A stretch of 64,000 nucleotides of DNA. It comes from Pseudomonadota bacterium. Lineage in GTDB: Bacteria > Pseudomonadota > Gammaproteobacteria > Burkholderiales > Thiobacillaceae. The translations under genes were made by a program, and so were the position numbers. The notes below the pieces were generated by a model that was given only the letters and a program-made list of their open reading frames with translations, ran no database searches and was not told the origin of the DNA. Location: positions 1-64,000 of the forward strand of contig JAKADC010000002.1 in NCBI GenBank assembly GCA_021820845.1, written 5' to 3'. This document shows, piece after piece, positions 43,660 to 52,829 of this stretch. Each line of letters begins with the position of its first letter. Position 1 is the first letter of the stretch.

Positions 43660-44736
43660 ATGAGCGCACAGTGCGAAGTGGCGGCCAAAAACGCCGCCGG
43701 ATTGCCGATGAGCGGATTCGAGCGGGGGCTCACGCTGTGGGTCGCGCTCTGCATCATGGTCGGCGTGGCGCTGGGGCAATTTTTCCCGGCGCCGTTCCAG
43801 GCGCTCGGACGCATGGAGGTCGCGCAAGTCAATCTTCCGGTCGGGCTGTTGATCTGGGTGATGATCATCCCGATGCTGATGAGGATCGATTTTGCCGCGC
43901 TGCACCAGGTCAAGTCGCACTGGCGCGGAATCGGCGTCACGCTGTTCGTCAACTGGGCGGTGAAGCCGTTTTCGATGGCGCTCCTGGCGTGGCTCTTCAT
44001 CCGCCAGGTGTTCGCGCCCTACCTTCCGGCCGGGCAGGTGGACGGCTACGTCGCGGGGCTGATCCTGCTTGCCGCCGCGCCATGCACGGCGATGGTCTTC
44101 GTCTGGAGCCGGCTCTCGTCCGGCGATCCCTACTTCACGCTGTCGCAGGTCGCGCTGAACGACGTGATCATGGTCTTCGCCTTCGCGCCGATCGCGGGTC
44201 TGCTGCTGGGGCTGTCGGCGATCGTCGTGCCCTGGAACACGCTGTTCGCATCGGTCATCCTCTACATCGTGATTCCGGTCGCGCTCGCGCAGCTCTGGCG
44301 CAAGGCGCTGCTCAGGCGCGGGCCCGCAGCCTTCGACGCCACGATGGCGGTGCTCGGCGATGCATCCATCGCGGCGCTGCTCGCGACGCTCGTGCTGCTG
44401 TTTGCGTTCCAGGGCGAGCAGATTCTCGCCCAGCCCATCGTGATCGCGCTCCTGGCCGTGCCCATCCTGATCCAGGTGTTTCTCAACGCCGGACTCGCCT
44501 ACTGGCTCAACCGCAAAGCGGGCGAAAAGCACAGTGTCGCCGCGCCCTCGGCGCTCATCGGCGCGTCCAATTTCTTCGAGCTTGCGGTCGCCGCGGCGAT
44601 CGCGCTGTTCGGCTTCGAGTCGGGGGCGGCGCTCGCCACCGTGGTCGGCGTGCTGATCGAGGTGCCCGTGATGCTGCTGGTGGTGAAGATCGTCAATCGC
44701 AGCAAGGGCTGGTACGAAAGGGGCGTCGTTCGATGA
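43660..44736 (+). CDS. acr3: ACR3-family arsenite exporter
   Basis: A 358-residue inner-membrane As(III) efflux permease with ten helices. The conserved cysteine lies in LLAAAPCTAMVFVWS, and GASNFFELAVA in helix 9 is a family mark. It exports the arsenite made by ArsC. A short cytosolic N-terminal extension with one cysteine precedes helix 1. Confidence 0.94.
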   Translation: MSAQCEVAAKNAAGLPMSGFERGLTLWVALCIMVGVALGQFFPAPFQALGRMEVAQVNLPVGLLIWVMIIPMLMRIDFAALHQVKSHWRGIGVTLFVNWAVKPFSMALLAWLFIRQVFAPYLPAGQVDGYVAGLILLAAAPCTAMVFVWSRLSSGDPYFTLSQVALNDVIMVFAFAPIAGLLLGLSAIVVPWNTLFASVILYIVIPVALAQLWRKALLRRGPAAFDATMAVLGDASIAALLATLVLLFAFQGEQILAQPIVIALLAVPILIQVFLNAGLAYWLNRKAGEKHSVAAPSALIGASNFFELAVAAAIALFGFESGAALATVVGVLIEVPVMLLVVKIVNRSKGWYERGVVR

Positions 44737-44776
44737 TAAGACCGCCGCGTGTCGCCATGGAATCCGGAGCGAGCTG

Positions 44777-45739
44777 ATGTTCGAGACCCTTGCCGATCTG
44801 CTTGTCTACCGCATGGGCGGCCTGTCGCCGGACGACAGGCTCGGCGCGGCACTGCACTTCTTCGTCATGGACGTGACGAAGATCCTGGTGCTGCTCACCC
44901 TGGTGATCTACGTCATGGGCCTGTTGCGCGCGCTGCTCAAGCCCGAGACGGTGCGCGCGTTCATCCGCAATCGCGGCAACCTGCAAAGCCGCTTCCTGGC
45001 GGTCGGGCTGGGCGCGGTGACGCCGTTCTGCTCGTGCTCGTCGATCCCGCTGTTCATCGGCTTCGTCGAGGCCGGCATCCCGCTCGGTGTCACGCTGTCG
45101 TTTTTGATCGCGAGCCCCATGATCAACGAAGTGGCGGTCGTGGTGCTGGCGTCGGTCATCGGCTGGAAATTCACGGTGCTGTATGTCGTCACCGGCCTCG
45201 CGGTGGCCCTGATCGGCGGCTTCGTGCTGGAGCGCTTCAGGCCCGAGCGCTGGGTCGAGGATTACGTGTGGAAAATCCACATGGGCGAGGCGGCGCAGGT
45301 CGAGGAAGACAAATCCGTGCGCGCACGCCACGACTACGCGCTGAGTCAGGTGAAGGAAATCGTCGGCCGCATCTGGAAGTTCATCCTCGTCGGCGTCGGC
45401 GTCGGCGCCTTCATCCACGGCTACGTGCCGGCGGATTTCGTTGCGCGCGTCGCCGGCGACGGCAGCGTGCTGTCGGTCGTCGGTGCCGTGCTGATCGGCG
45501 TGCCGCTCTATTCGGACGCGGTCGGCATCATCCCCATCGCCGAGGTGCTGCTGGGGAAGGGCGTGCCCATCGGCACGGTGCTGGCCTTCATGATGGCGGT
45601 GACCGCGCTGTCGCTGCCGGAAATGATCATCCTGAAGAAGGTGGCGAAGGTGCCGCTGCTGGCGCTCTTCTCCGCCTACCTCGCCACGGCCTTCATCATC
45701 GTGGGCCTGTTGTTCAATTCTCTGAAAGGGGTTCTATGA
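44777..45739 (+). CDS. arsP: ArsP-type permease for organoarsenicals
   Basis: A 320-residue permease of the DUF318/ArsP family with about eight helices. The essential motif TPFCSCSSIPLF and the second-half counterpart GVPLYSDAVGIIPIAE are present. ArsP members export trivalent methylarsenicals, which suits the arsM gene two positions downstream. GGAG seven bases before the ATG; its stop overlaps the next ATG. Confidence 0.88.
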   Translation: MFETLADLLVYRMGGLSPDDRLGAALHFFVMDVTKILVLLTLVIYVMGLLRALLKPETVRAFIRNRGNLQSRFLAVGLGAVTPFCSCSSIPLFIGFVEAGIPLGVTLSFLIASPMINEVAVVVLASVIGWKFTVLYVVTGLAVALIGGFVLERFRPERWVEDYVWKIHMGEAAQVEEDKSVRARHDYALSQVKEIVGRIWKFILVGVGVGAFIHGYVPADFVARVAGDGSVLSVVGAVLIGVPLYSDAVGIIPIAEVLLGKGVPIGTVLAFMMAVTALSLPEMIILKKVAKVPLLALFSAYLATAFIIVGLLFNSLKGVL

Positions 45740-46047
45740 GCACCGACCTGCATCCCTCCATCGTCGCCCTCGTTTCGCTGGCGGCCAACATCGCGGCGAA
45801 CCATCCGAAACAGGGGCTGTGCCAGGTCGATCGGCTGAAGGCTTGCGGCGTATCGCGTGCGCAGATCGACACGGTGATCGAGATCGCGCGCCATATCCGC
45901 GACGAAGCCGCGCAGCAGCTCGACGCCAGTTTCGACGAAGCCTGTGCGGCGCATTTTCCGAAGGCCGCGAACAAGCTCGCCGCGATCGCTGTCGCGGAAG
46001 GCGGCGCGTGCTGCACCCCCACGCCCTCGGGCAAGTCCTGCTGCTGA
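45736..46047 (+). CDS. Small carboxymuconolactone-decarboxylase-like protein with CC tail
   Basis: A 103-residue helical protein. The core (AANHPKQGLCQVDRLKACGV, then IDTVIEIARHIR) resembles the AhpD/CMD fold, with Cys29 and Cys37, and the C-terminus ends in GGACC...SCC. It overlaps arsP by four bases and precedes arsM by 12. A thiol redox or arsenic-handling role is plausible from cysteines and context; the fold call is by pattern only. Confidence 0.7.
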   Translation: MSTDLHPSIVALVSLAANIAANHPKQGLCQVDRLKACGVSRAQIDTVIEIARHIRDEAAQQLDASFDEACAAHFPKAANKLAAIAVAEGGACCTPTPSGKSCC

Positions 46048-46059
46048 AAAGGAGATCCG

Positions 46060-46866
46060 ATGAGCACGAACGAACACGACCGGATCCGCCGCCAGGTGCG
46101 CGAGGCTTACGGTGCTGTCGCACGCGCCGAGTCCGCCGGTTGCTGCGCGCCGAGCAGCGGCTGCTGCGCGCCGTCCGATGAGGCCGTCGCCGAATTGCTG
46201 TCGCGCGGTATCGGCTACAGCGCCGAGGAGACGGCGGCGGTGCCCGAAGGCGCCAACCTCGGCCTGGGCTGCGGCAATCCGCAGGCCATCGCCGCGCTGA
46301 AGCCGGGCGAGACTGTGCTCGACCTCGGCAGCGGCGCCGGCTTCGACGCCTTTCTTGCCGCGCGACAGGTCGGCGCGACGGGACACGTCATCGGCGTCGA
46401 CATGACGCCCGATATGGTGTCCAAGGCTCGTGCCAACGCGGCCAAGGGCGGCTACGCGAACGTCGATTTCCGCCTCGGCGAGATCGAGCATTTGCCGGTC
46501 GCCGACGCGACCGTCGACGTCATCCTCTCCAACTGCGTGATCAACCTCTCGCCGGACAAGGCGCAGGTGTTCCGCGACGCCTTTCGCGTCCTGAAACCCG
46601 GCGGCCGCCTGGCGATTTCGGACATCGTCACCACCGCGGAACTGCCCGAGTCCATGCAAAAGGAAGTGGCCCTCTACACCGCGTGCGTGGCCGGCGCCGC
46701 AAGCGCGGCCGAGCTCGAAGCCATGATCCGGGAGGCCGGCTTCATCGACATCCGCATCGCGCCCAAGGACACCAGCCGCGAGTATGTCAGCCAGTGGGCA
46801 CCGGGACGAGGCGTCGAGGACTACATTGCATCGGCCGCCATCGAGGCGGTCAAACCCGTCAACTGA
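46060..46866 (+). CDS. arsM: Arsenite methyltransferase ArsM
   Basis: A 268-residue SAM-dependent enzyme methylating As(III). The SAM motif [13 protein letters not shown] is at 87-99. Cys71, Cys159 and Cys209 correspond to the three As(III)-binding cysteines of characterised ArsM, and paired cysteines 28/29 and 35/36 sit at the N-terminus. It fits the operon of reductase, arsenite pump and organoarsenical permease. Confidence 0.94.
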   Translation: MSTNEHDRIRRQVREAYGAVARAESAGCCAPSSGCCAPSDEAVAELLSRGIGYSAEETAAVPEGANLGLGCGNPQAIAALKPGETVLDLGSGAGFDAFLAARQVGATGHVIGVDMTPDMVSKARANAAKGGYANVDFRLGEIEHLPVADATVDVILSNCVINLSPDKAQVFRDAFRVLKPGGRLAISDIVTTAELPESMQKEVALYTACVAGAASAAELEAMIREAGFIDIRIAPKDTSREYVSQWAPGRGVEDYIASAAIEAVKPVN

Positions 46867-46877
46867 AGGAGAACGTC

Positions 46878-47111
46878 ATGAAGGCCATCAAGGTGCTCGG
46901 CAGCGGCTGCGCCAACTGCAAGACCACGCTGAATCTGATCGAGGAAATCGCGCAGGCACGCGGTGTCGCGGTCGAGCTCGAAAAGGTCGCCGACATGGCC
47001 GCGATCCTCGGCTACGGCGTCATGTCGACGCCCGGCGTCGTGATCGACGGCAAGGTCGTGCACGCGGGCGGCGTGCCGGACCGCAAGAAGATAGAGAGCT
47101 GGCTGCAGTAG
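46878..47111 (+). CDS. Thioredoxin-like small thiol protein
   Basis: A 77-residue member of the small redox-active disulfide family with CANC (Cys11, Cys14) in LGSGCANCKTT and the cis-proline region MSTPGVVID. It probably supplies reducing power to ArsC or ArsM. AAGGAG precedes the ATG. It is the last gene of the arsenic operon, followed by a strong terminator. Confidence 0.88.
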   Translation: MKAIKVLGSGCANCKTTLNLIEEIAQARGVAVELEKVADMAAILGYGVMSTPGVVIDGKVVHAGGVPDRKKIESWLQ

Positions 47112-47147
47112 GCTTGCGCAAGCCGGGGCAGCGGCTGCTGCGGGCAT

Positions 47148-47177
47148 AAAAAACGCCGCTCATGGAGCGGCGTTTTT
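47148..47177. terminator. Bidirectional Rho-independent terminator
   Basis: AAAAAACGCCGCTC-ATG-GAGCGGCGTTTTT forms an 8-bp GC stem flanked by A and T tracts. It ends the arsenic operon from the left and the tRNA-Thr transcript from the right. Confidence 0.92.
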
Positions 47178-47184
47178 GTCGAAC

Positions 47185-47260
47185 TGGTGCCGGCGATCGG
47201 AATCGAACTGACGACCTTCGCATTACGAATGCGCTGCTCTACCAACTGAGCTACGCCGGC
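47185..47260 (-). tRNA. tRNA-Thr (anticodon CGU)
   Basis: A 76-base cloverleaf including CCA. Acceptor stem GCCGGCG pairs with CGCCGGC; D-arm GCTCAGTTGGTAGAGC; anticodon loop TTCGTAA; T-arm with GTTCGATTC. It resembles Escherichia coli thrW and has its own promoter. Confidence 0.95.
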
Positions 47261-47274
47261 GAAAAACAGCGCGC

Positions 47275-47303
47275 ATTATAGCGGATTCGCTTCCGCTTGT
47301 GGC
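47275..47303 (-). promoter_or_regulatory. Promoter of tRNA-Thr
   Basis: A perfect -10 TATAAT (47275-47280) lies 14 bases before the tRNA 5' end. The -35 position (GCCACA after 17 bases) is weak. Confidence 0.6.
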
Positions 47304-47306
47304 GGC

Positions 47307-48695
47307 CTACAGCGTGGCTTTGAGGCGGCTCAGCACCTTGTCCTTGCCGATCAGTTCCAGCGTGGCGTCGATCGCGGGCGTCTGCGGCTCGCCGGTCACC
47401 AGCACGCGCACCGGCATCGCCAGCTTGGGCATCTTGAGACCGTGGGCGGCGAGCGTTTCCTTGAACGCGGCGCTGATGGCGCTGCGCTCCCAGGCCGCGC
47501 TTTCGAGACGCGCGGTGAGATCGGCGAGCGCCGGCAGCACCCCGGGCGTGACATGCAGCGCCAGCAGCTCCGGGGCGGGATGCAGGGTGCGGTAGAACAG
47601 CGTGGCGGCGTCGGCCAGTTCCTCGACCGTCGCTGCGCGTTCCTTCACCAGCGCGACGACCGCGGCGAGGTCGGGGCCGTCGTCCGGGTCGGCGCCGTTG
47701 CGCACGAGGAACGGGCGCACGAGGCCGGCCAGCCGCGCGTCGTCGGCCGTCTTGATGTACTGCTGGTTGAGCCAGCGCAGCTTCTCGGTGTTGAACTGCG
47801 CGGCCGACGGCGTGATGTGGTCGAGGTCGAACCACTGCACGAACTGCTCGCGGCTGAAGAGTTCGGCGTCGCCGTGCGACCAGCCGAGGCGTGCGAGGTA
47901 GTTGATGACCGCTTCGGGCAGGTAGCCCTCGTCGGAATACTGCATGACCGACACCGCGCCGTGGCGCTTGGAGAGCTTGGTGCCGTCGTCGCCGAGGATC
48001 ATCGACAGGTGGGCGTATTGCGGCACGGTTGCGCCGAGCGCCTTCAGGATGTTGATCTGGCGCGGGGTGTTGTTGACGTGGTCGTCGCCGCGGATGACGT
48101 GGCTGATCCGCATGTCCCAGTCGTCGACGACCACGCAGAAGTTGTAGGTCGGCGTGCCGTCGGCGCGCGCGATGATGAGGTCGTCGAGCTCGGCGTTGGC
48201 GAATTCGATGGTGCCCTTGACCAGGTCCTTCCACGCCACCGTGCCTTCCGTGGGGTTCCTGAAGCGCACGACCGGCTGGATGCCGGAAGGCGGCGTCGGC
48301 AGGATCTTGCCCGGCTCGGGCCGCCAGCGGCCGTCGTAACGCGGCTTTTCGCCGCGCGCACGCTGCGCCTCGCGCAACTCGTCGAGCTCTTCGGTGCTGC
48401 AATAGCAGTGGTAGGCGTCGCCGCTGGCCAGCATCTGCTCGATCACTTCCTTGTAGCGGTACATCCGCTGGGTCTGGTAGAACGGCCCCTCGTCGTGGCC
48501 GAGGTCGAGCCAGGCCATGCCGTCGAGAATCGCCTGCACCGCCTCGGGGGTCGAGCGCGCGATGTCGGTGTCCTCGATGCGCAGGATGAACTGGCCGCCG
48601 TGATGACGTGCGAACGCCCACGAGAACAGCGCGGTGCGGGCGCCGCCGATGTGCAGATAACCAGTGGGCGAGGGGGCGAAGCGGGTGCGAATCAT
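47307..48695 (-). CDS. gltX: Glutamate-tRNA ligase
   Basis: A 462-residue class I synthetase charging tRNA-Glu. HIGH-type motif in [14 protein letters not shown] at residues 9-22 and KLSKR near 240 are intact; the zinc-binding cysteine pair CYC is near residue 99. Length matches the family. Housekeeping gene of the chromosome; tRNA-Thr follows it on the same strand. Confidence 0.97.
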   Translation of the reverse strand: MIRTRFAPSPTGYLHIGGARTALFSWAFARHHGGQFILRIEDTDIARSTPEAVQAILDGMAWLDLGHDEGPFYQTQRMYRYKEVIEQMLASGDAYHCYCSTEELDELREAQRARGEKPRYDGRWRPEPGKILPTPPSGIQPVVRFRNPTEGTVAWKDLVKGTIEFANAELDDLIIARADGTPTYNFCVVVDDWDMRISHVIRGDDHVNNTPRQINILKALGATVPQYAHLSMILGDDGTKLSKRHGAVSVMQYSDEGYLPEAVINYLARLGWSHGDAELFSREQFVQWFDLDHITPSAAQFNTEKLRWLNQQYIKTADDARLAGLVRPFLVRNGADPDDGPDLAAVVALVKERAATVEELADAATLFYRTLHPAPELLALHVTPGVLPALADLTARLESAAWERSAISAAFKETLAAHGLKMPKLAMPVRVLVTGEPQTPAIDATLELIGKDKVLSRLKATL

Positions 48696-48747
48696 GGGCG
48701 GAGCAGGCGGAAAAAAGTGCCCATTTTACCGGATCGGCCGCGCCGAA

Positions 48748-48777
48748 TTGACCTTGCCGGGGCGGATATGGTTTAAT
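48748..48777 (+). promoter_or_regulatory. Promoter of tRNA-Val
   Basis: TTGACC (48748-48753) and TTTAAT (48772-48777) with an 18-base spacer, 13 bases before the tRNA. Confidence 0.65.
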
Positions 48778-48790
48778 TCGCGCCGCTTCG

Positions 48791-48865
48791 GGGCAGTTAG
48801 CTCAGCGGTAGAGCATCGCCTTCACACGGCGGGGGTCACAGGTTCAAACCCTGTACTGCCCACCA
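48791..48865 (+). tRNA. tRNA-Val (anticodon CAC)
   Basis: A 75-base cloverleaf including CCA. Acceptor stem GGGCAGT/ACTGCCC, D-arm GCTCAGCGGTAGAGC, anticodon loop TTCACAC, T-arm ACAGGTTCAAACCCTGT. Confidence 0.94.
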
Positions 48866-49007
48866 CCCGAACACCTTCCGTCCGGCTAATCCAGCCAGGC
48901 CACCCGCTTCCACCAATCGTTGCGGGTTTTCGATTGATCTCGCGATCACTGCCCGTCTGCCTCGATTGGTGTTGCCACAAGCGCAACAGGCCGTCGCAGG
49001 AACCTAC

Positions 49008-50447
49008 ATGACTACTGAAACCACCTTTGTCGGCCTGGCGCTGGCCGAACCCATCCTGCGTGCCATTGCCGATGCCGGCTACGTCACGCCCACCCCGATC
49101 CAGGCGCAGGCGATCCCGCAGGTGCTCGCGGGCGGCGACCTGCTCGCCGCCGCGCAAACGGGGACGGGAAAAACCGCCGGATTCACCCTGCCCATCCTGC
49201 ACCAGCTCGCGACACGCGCGCCGCAGGCGCCGCGGCCCGGGCGTCCGCGCTGCCTGATCCTGGTGCCGACGCGCGAGCTCGCCGCGCAGGTCGAGGAATC
49301 GGTCAAGACCTACGGCAAATACCTGTCGCTCACCTCGATGGTGATGTTCGGCGGCGTCAACATCAACCCGCAGTTCAAGGCGCTGAAGTCGCGCGTCGAC
49401 ATCCTGGTGGCGACGCCGGGGCGGCTCCTCGACCACGTCGGACAGAAGACCGTCGACCTGTCGGGCGTGGAAATCCTGGTGCTCGACGAAGCCGACCGCA
49501 TGCTCGATATGGGCTTCATCCGCGACATCAGGAAGGTGCTCGCGGTGCTGCCGAGCGCGCGCCAGAACCTGCTGTTCTCGGCGACGTTCTCCGACGAGAT
49601 CCGCGCGCTCGCCAACGGCCTGCTGCACAACCCGAAGAGCGTCGAGGTCGCGCGCCGCAACACCACGGTGGAAGTCATCGAGCAATCGATGCACCGGGTG
49701 CCGCAGGCGCACAAGCGCGACCTGCTCGCGCACCTCATCAAGCATCACGACTGGCAGCAGGTTCTCGTCTTCACCCGCACCAAGCACGGCGCGAACAAGC
49801 TCGCCGAGAAGCTCAACAAGGACGGCATCACCGCCGCCGCGATCCACGGCAACAAGAGCCAGTCGGCGCGCACCAAGGCGCTGGCGAGCTTCAAGGACGG
49901 CAGCGTGCGCGTGCTGGTGGCGACCGACATCGCCGCGCGCGGCATCGACATCGACCAGCTGCCGCAGGTCGTCAACTTCGAGCTCCCCAACGTGCCCGAA
50001 GACTACGTGCACCGCATCGGCCGCACCGGCCGCGCCGGCACGACCGGCTCGGCGCTTTCGCTGGTCGACGACGAGGAGATGGGCTACCTGCGCGACATCG
50101 AGAAGCTGATCAAGCGTTCGATCGTGCGCGTGGAGATCGAGCCCGGCTTCGTTCCGCCGGCCAAGGCAGACCTCATGTCCGAGGAGCGTCCGCCGCGCCC
50201 GCCGCAAGGTCGCGGCGGCGGCCAGCGCCAGGGTGCCGGGCAGCGCCAGGGGCAGTCCGCCCGTCAGGCGCAGCCGGGCGGCAACCGCAATGCATCCGGT
50301 CGCGCGCCGCACGGCAAGAAACCCGCGGCGAACGCTGCCAAATCGGGGCCGGGCCGTGCGGGGCCGCAGAATCAGCCGGCCCAGCCGCGCAAGCCGCGCC
50401 CGCAGGCCGCGCTGTTCTCGGCCAAGCCGGGATCGCGCGGGCACTGA
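49008..50447 (+). CDS. rhlE: DEAD-box RNA helicase RhlE
   Basis: A 479-residue ATP-dependent RNA helicase involved in ribosome or RNA decay work. Q motif ([14 protein letters not shown]), Walker A (AAQTGTGKT), DEAD box (VLDEADRML), SAT (FSATFS) and [10 protein letters not shown] are present in order. A 90-residue C-terminal tail rich in Gly, Gln, Arg and Pro is typical of RhlE. Start at MTTETTF. Confidence 0.93.
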   Translation: MTTETTFVGLALAEPILRAIADAGYVTPTPIQAQAIPQVLAGGDLLAAAQTGTGKTAGFTLPILHQLATRAPQAPRPGRPRCLILVPTRELAAQVEESVKTYGKYLSLTSMVMFGGVNINPQFKALKSRVDILVATPGRLLDHVGQKTVDLSGVEILVLDEADRMLDMGFIRDIRKVLAVLPSARQNLLFSATFSDEIRALANGLLHNPKSVEVARRNTTVEVIEQSMHRVPQAHKRDLLAHLIKHHDWQQVLVFTRTKHGANKLAEKLNKDGITAAAIHGNKSQSARTKALASFKDGSVRVLVATDIAARGIDIDQLPQVVNFELPNVPEDYVHRIGRTGRAGTTGSALSLVDDEEMGYLRDIEKLIKRSIVRVEIEPGFVPPAKADLMSEERPPRPPQGRGGGQRQGAGQRQGQSARQAQPGGNRNASGRAPHGKKPAANAAKSGPGRAGPQNQPAQPRKPRPQAALFSAKPGSRGH

Positions 50448-50515
50448 CCCTGGCAACGCCCGGCGCGATCCGGTAGCGATCGAAGCCCGGTTCTGCCGGC
50501 TTTACAATCGCCGTC

Positions 50516-52021
50516 ATGGACACGCTCGCAAGCTACGACGAACTCCCTTACGACAGCCTGCCGCTGCCCGAAACCCAGCCGGACTTCGTGGCGGCGGTCG
50601 CCCGACTGCATGGCTTCGATGCGCCCGACCCGACGCGGGCGCGCATCCTCGAGCTCGGTTGCGCATCCGGTGGCAACCTGATCCCGCTGGCCCGGCGCTG
50701 GCCCGAGTCCGAATGCGTCGGGGTGGAGCTGTCGCGCGTGCAGGCCGAGGCCGGTGCAGCTTTCATCCAGCGTCTCGGCCTGCCCAACGTCTGCATTCTG
50801 CATGGGGATCTCGCTGCGCTGCCGGATGATCTCGGCGAGTTCGACTACATCATCGCGCATGGCGTGTTTTCCTGGGTGCCGCCGAAGGTTCGGCAGGCGC
50901 TGTTCGACGTCTGCCGGCGGCACCTGTCGCCGCAGGGGATTTCTTACGTCAGCTTCAACGTCGCGGCGGGCTGGCGGCGCCTGCAGCCGCTGCGCGACGC
51001 GCTCGTCGGGCGCACCGCGTCGGGCCTGTCCGCCCCGGCGCGATTCGAACAGGCGCTGCGCGTGCTGGACGAACTCGACGCCGAATGGACCGACCCGGCC
51101 TTGCGGAAGGAAATCGCCTATCTCAAGTCCGCCGCGCCGTCCTACCTGTTCCACGAATGCCTCGCCGAATTCAACGCACCGATGTCCTTCGGCGAATTCG
51201 CCGCGCAACTGGATGCGCATGGTCTGCGCTACGTCGGCGAAGCGGGGCCGCGCCGCGCCGTGGTCGAACTGGAAGACGCCTGGGGCCTGACGCCCGAGGG
51301 CATGGCCGGACGCTGGCTCGACGCCGAGGCGGCGCTCGACGAGGCGGAGGCGATCCGGTTCCGCCGCGCGTTGATCGCGCGCGCCGACGCGGCGTGCGCC
51401 CGGCCGCCCGCGAGCGAGGCCTTGGCCGCCCTCGCGTTTCATGCCGACCTGCGCTGCGACGATGAAATCGATCTCGGGACGGCATGCGAGCAGGCCTTCG
51501 CCAACCCCGCGGGCAATGCCTTCCCCATCGCGGAGCCCGCCATGAAGGCGGCGGCGATGATCCTGTCGATGGCCTATCCCGGCGCACTGGCGTATCCCGA
51601 TCTGCTGGCGGCCACGCGGCAAATGATGGCGGACTACGGGATCGCGGAGACGCTCGACGAGGCAGCCTTTCGCGAGGGCCTGTTCCGCCTGGTCGTGGCG
51701 CAGGGGGTGATGCCGACCGTGAGCGCGACCTCGGGCGGAAGCGAGCCGGCCGAGCGCCCCTGTGCGCACGATCTCGCGCGCCTGCAGGCGACGTTGCCCG
51801 GCTGGGTGGTGAGCGGCGCACGCCACGTGGCGATGGATCTGGACGCACCCGGGCGCCTGCTGCTGGGCTTGCTCGATGGCAGCCGCACCGTCGACGAGCT
51901 TGCCGTGATGATGCATGCCACGCTGGCGGACACGGGACAGGAATTGCCGCTGGAAGCCGTGCGCGCCATGACGCATCGGCAGCTATGGCTGTTCGCGCGT
52001 CAGGGCCTGCTCGCGGAATGA
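50516..52021 (+). CDS. SAM-dependent methyltransferase with methyltransferase regulatory domain
   Basis: A 501-residue protein. Class I methyltransferase domain with LELGCASGGNLIPLA near residue 45, followed by the methyltransferase regulatory domain (residues 215-300) and a C-terminal PKMT-like winged region. Such proteins modify proteins or lipopolysaccharide in some bacteria; the substrate is unknown here. Monocistronic, 68 bases after rhlE. Confidence 0.85.
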   Translation: MDTLASYDELPYDSLPLPETQPDFVAAVARLHGFDAPDPTRARILELGCASGGNLIPLARRWPESECVGVELSRVQAEAGAAFIQRLGLPNVCILHGDLAALPDDLGEFDYIIAHGVFSWVPPKVRQALFDVCRRHLSPQGISYVSFNVAAGWRRLQPLRDALVGRTASGLSAPARFEQALRVLDELDAEWTDPALRKEIAYLKSAAPSYLFHECLAEFNAPMSFGEFAAQLDAHGLRYVGEAGPRRAVVELEDAWGLTPEGMAGRWLDAEAALDEAEAIRFRRALIARADAACARPPASEALAALAFHADLRCDDEIDLGTACEQAFANPAGNAFPIAEPAMKAAAMILSMAYPGALAYPDLLAATRQMMADYGIAETLDEAAFREGLFRLVVAQGVMPTVSATSGGSEPAERPCAHDLARLQATLPGWVVSGARHVAMDLDAPGRLLLGLLDGSRTVDELAVMMHATLADTGQELPLEAVRAMTHRQLWLFARQGLLAE

Positions 52022-52043
52022 ATCAGGCGGGCATGCCCCGCCT

Positions 52044-52805
52044 TTAACGGCCTCCGACGGCGCCGAAGACCTTCTTCAACAAATCGCTTCCGGCCTGCAC
52101 CGGATTGGCGCGGATGGCTGCCTCTTTTTCGCCGATCAGCGTGTAGAGCCGGTCGAGCGCCTGGCGGGTGACGTATTGCTCGATGTTGGCCTGCTTGCCG
52201 TCGATCAGGTTGAACTGCGCGGCCATGCCGGCGTATTCGTTGTACCGCCGGGCGAGGCCGACCTTGTCGGTCTCGCCCTTGACGATGGGGGCGAAGCGAT
52301 CGGTGAGCTTCGCCTCGGTCTTCCTGCGGAAGAAGTCGGTGGCCGAGGTGTTGCCGCCGGTCAGGATGCCGCGGGCGTCGTCGAGCGTCATCGATTTCAC
52401 GGCATCGATCAGCAGCGGCTTCGCCTGCGGCACCGCCGCCTCGGCCGCGCGGTTCATCGACAGCACGAGTTCGTCGGCCTGCTTGCCCATGCCGAACATG
52501 CGCATGGCTTTTTCGACTTTCTGCAGGCTTGGCGGCAGCGGGATCTTCAGCACTGGATTGCCGAAGAAACCGTCCTTGCGGCCCAGTTGCGCGACGGCGG
52601 CGTCGGCGCCGCGGGTGAGCGCCTCCTTCAGCCCGGCGTTGATCTCGGTGGAGGAGAGCGCATCGACGCTGCTCGTCGTGGCGGTCTCGCCGGCGGGCTG
52701 GCTCGTGATGCCCTTCAGAAGCCCATTCCAGTCGAAGGCGTGGGCGGGCAGGGCGAGGGTCAGGCCCACGGTCAGGCCGAGTGTCAGTTTCGTCAGACGT
52801 TTCAC
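52044..52805 (-). CDS. DUF4197 exported protein
   Basis: A 253-residue DUF4197 protein with a cleavable signal peptide (LTLGLTVGLTLALPAHA). Core marks: EINAGLKEALTRGADAAV, GFFGNPVLKIPLP and YNEYAGMAAQF. Periplasmic, function unknown. It follows phoH on the same strand with a 24-base gap. Confidence 0.88.
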   Translation of the reverse strand: MKRLTKLTLGLTVGLTLALPAHAFDWNGLLKGITSQPAGETATTSSVDALSSTEINAGLKEALTRGADAAVAQLGRKDGFFGNPVLKIPLPPSLQKVEKAMRMFGMGKQADELVLSMNRAAEAAVPQAKPLLIDAVKSMTLDDARGILTGGNTSATDFFRRKTEAKLTDRFAPIVKGETDKVGLARRYNEYAGMAAQFNLIDGKQANIEQYVTRQALDRLYTLIGEKEAAIRANPVQAGSDLLKKVFGAVGGR

Positions 52806-52829
52806 GGCGATATCTCCTCGAGGATGGGC

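Noticed and set aside
48822..50456. Minus-strand open frame opposite rhlE running into tRNA-Val
   Set aside because: RhlE helicase motifs are all on the plus strand, and the frame reads through a tRNA gene.
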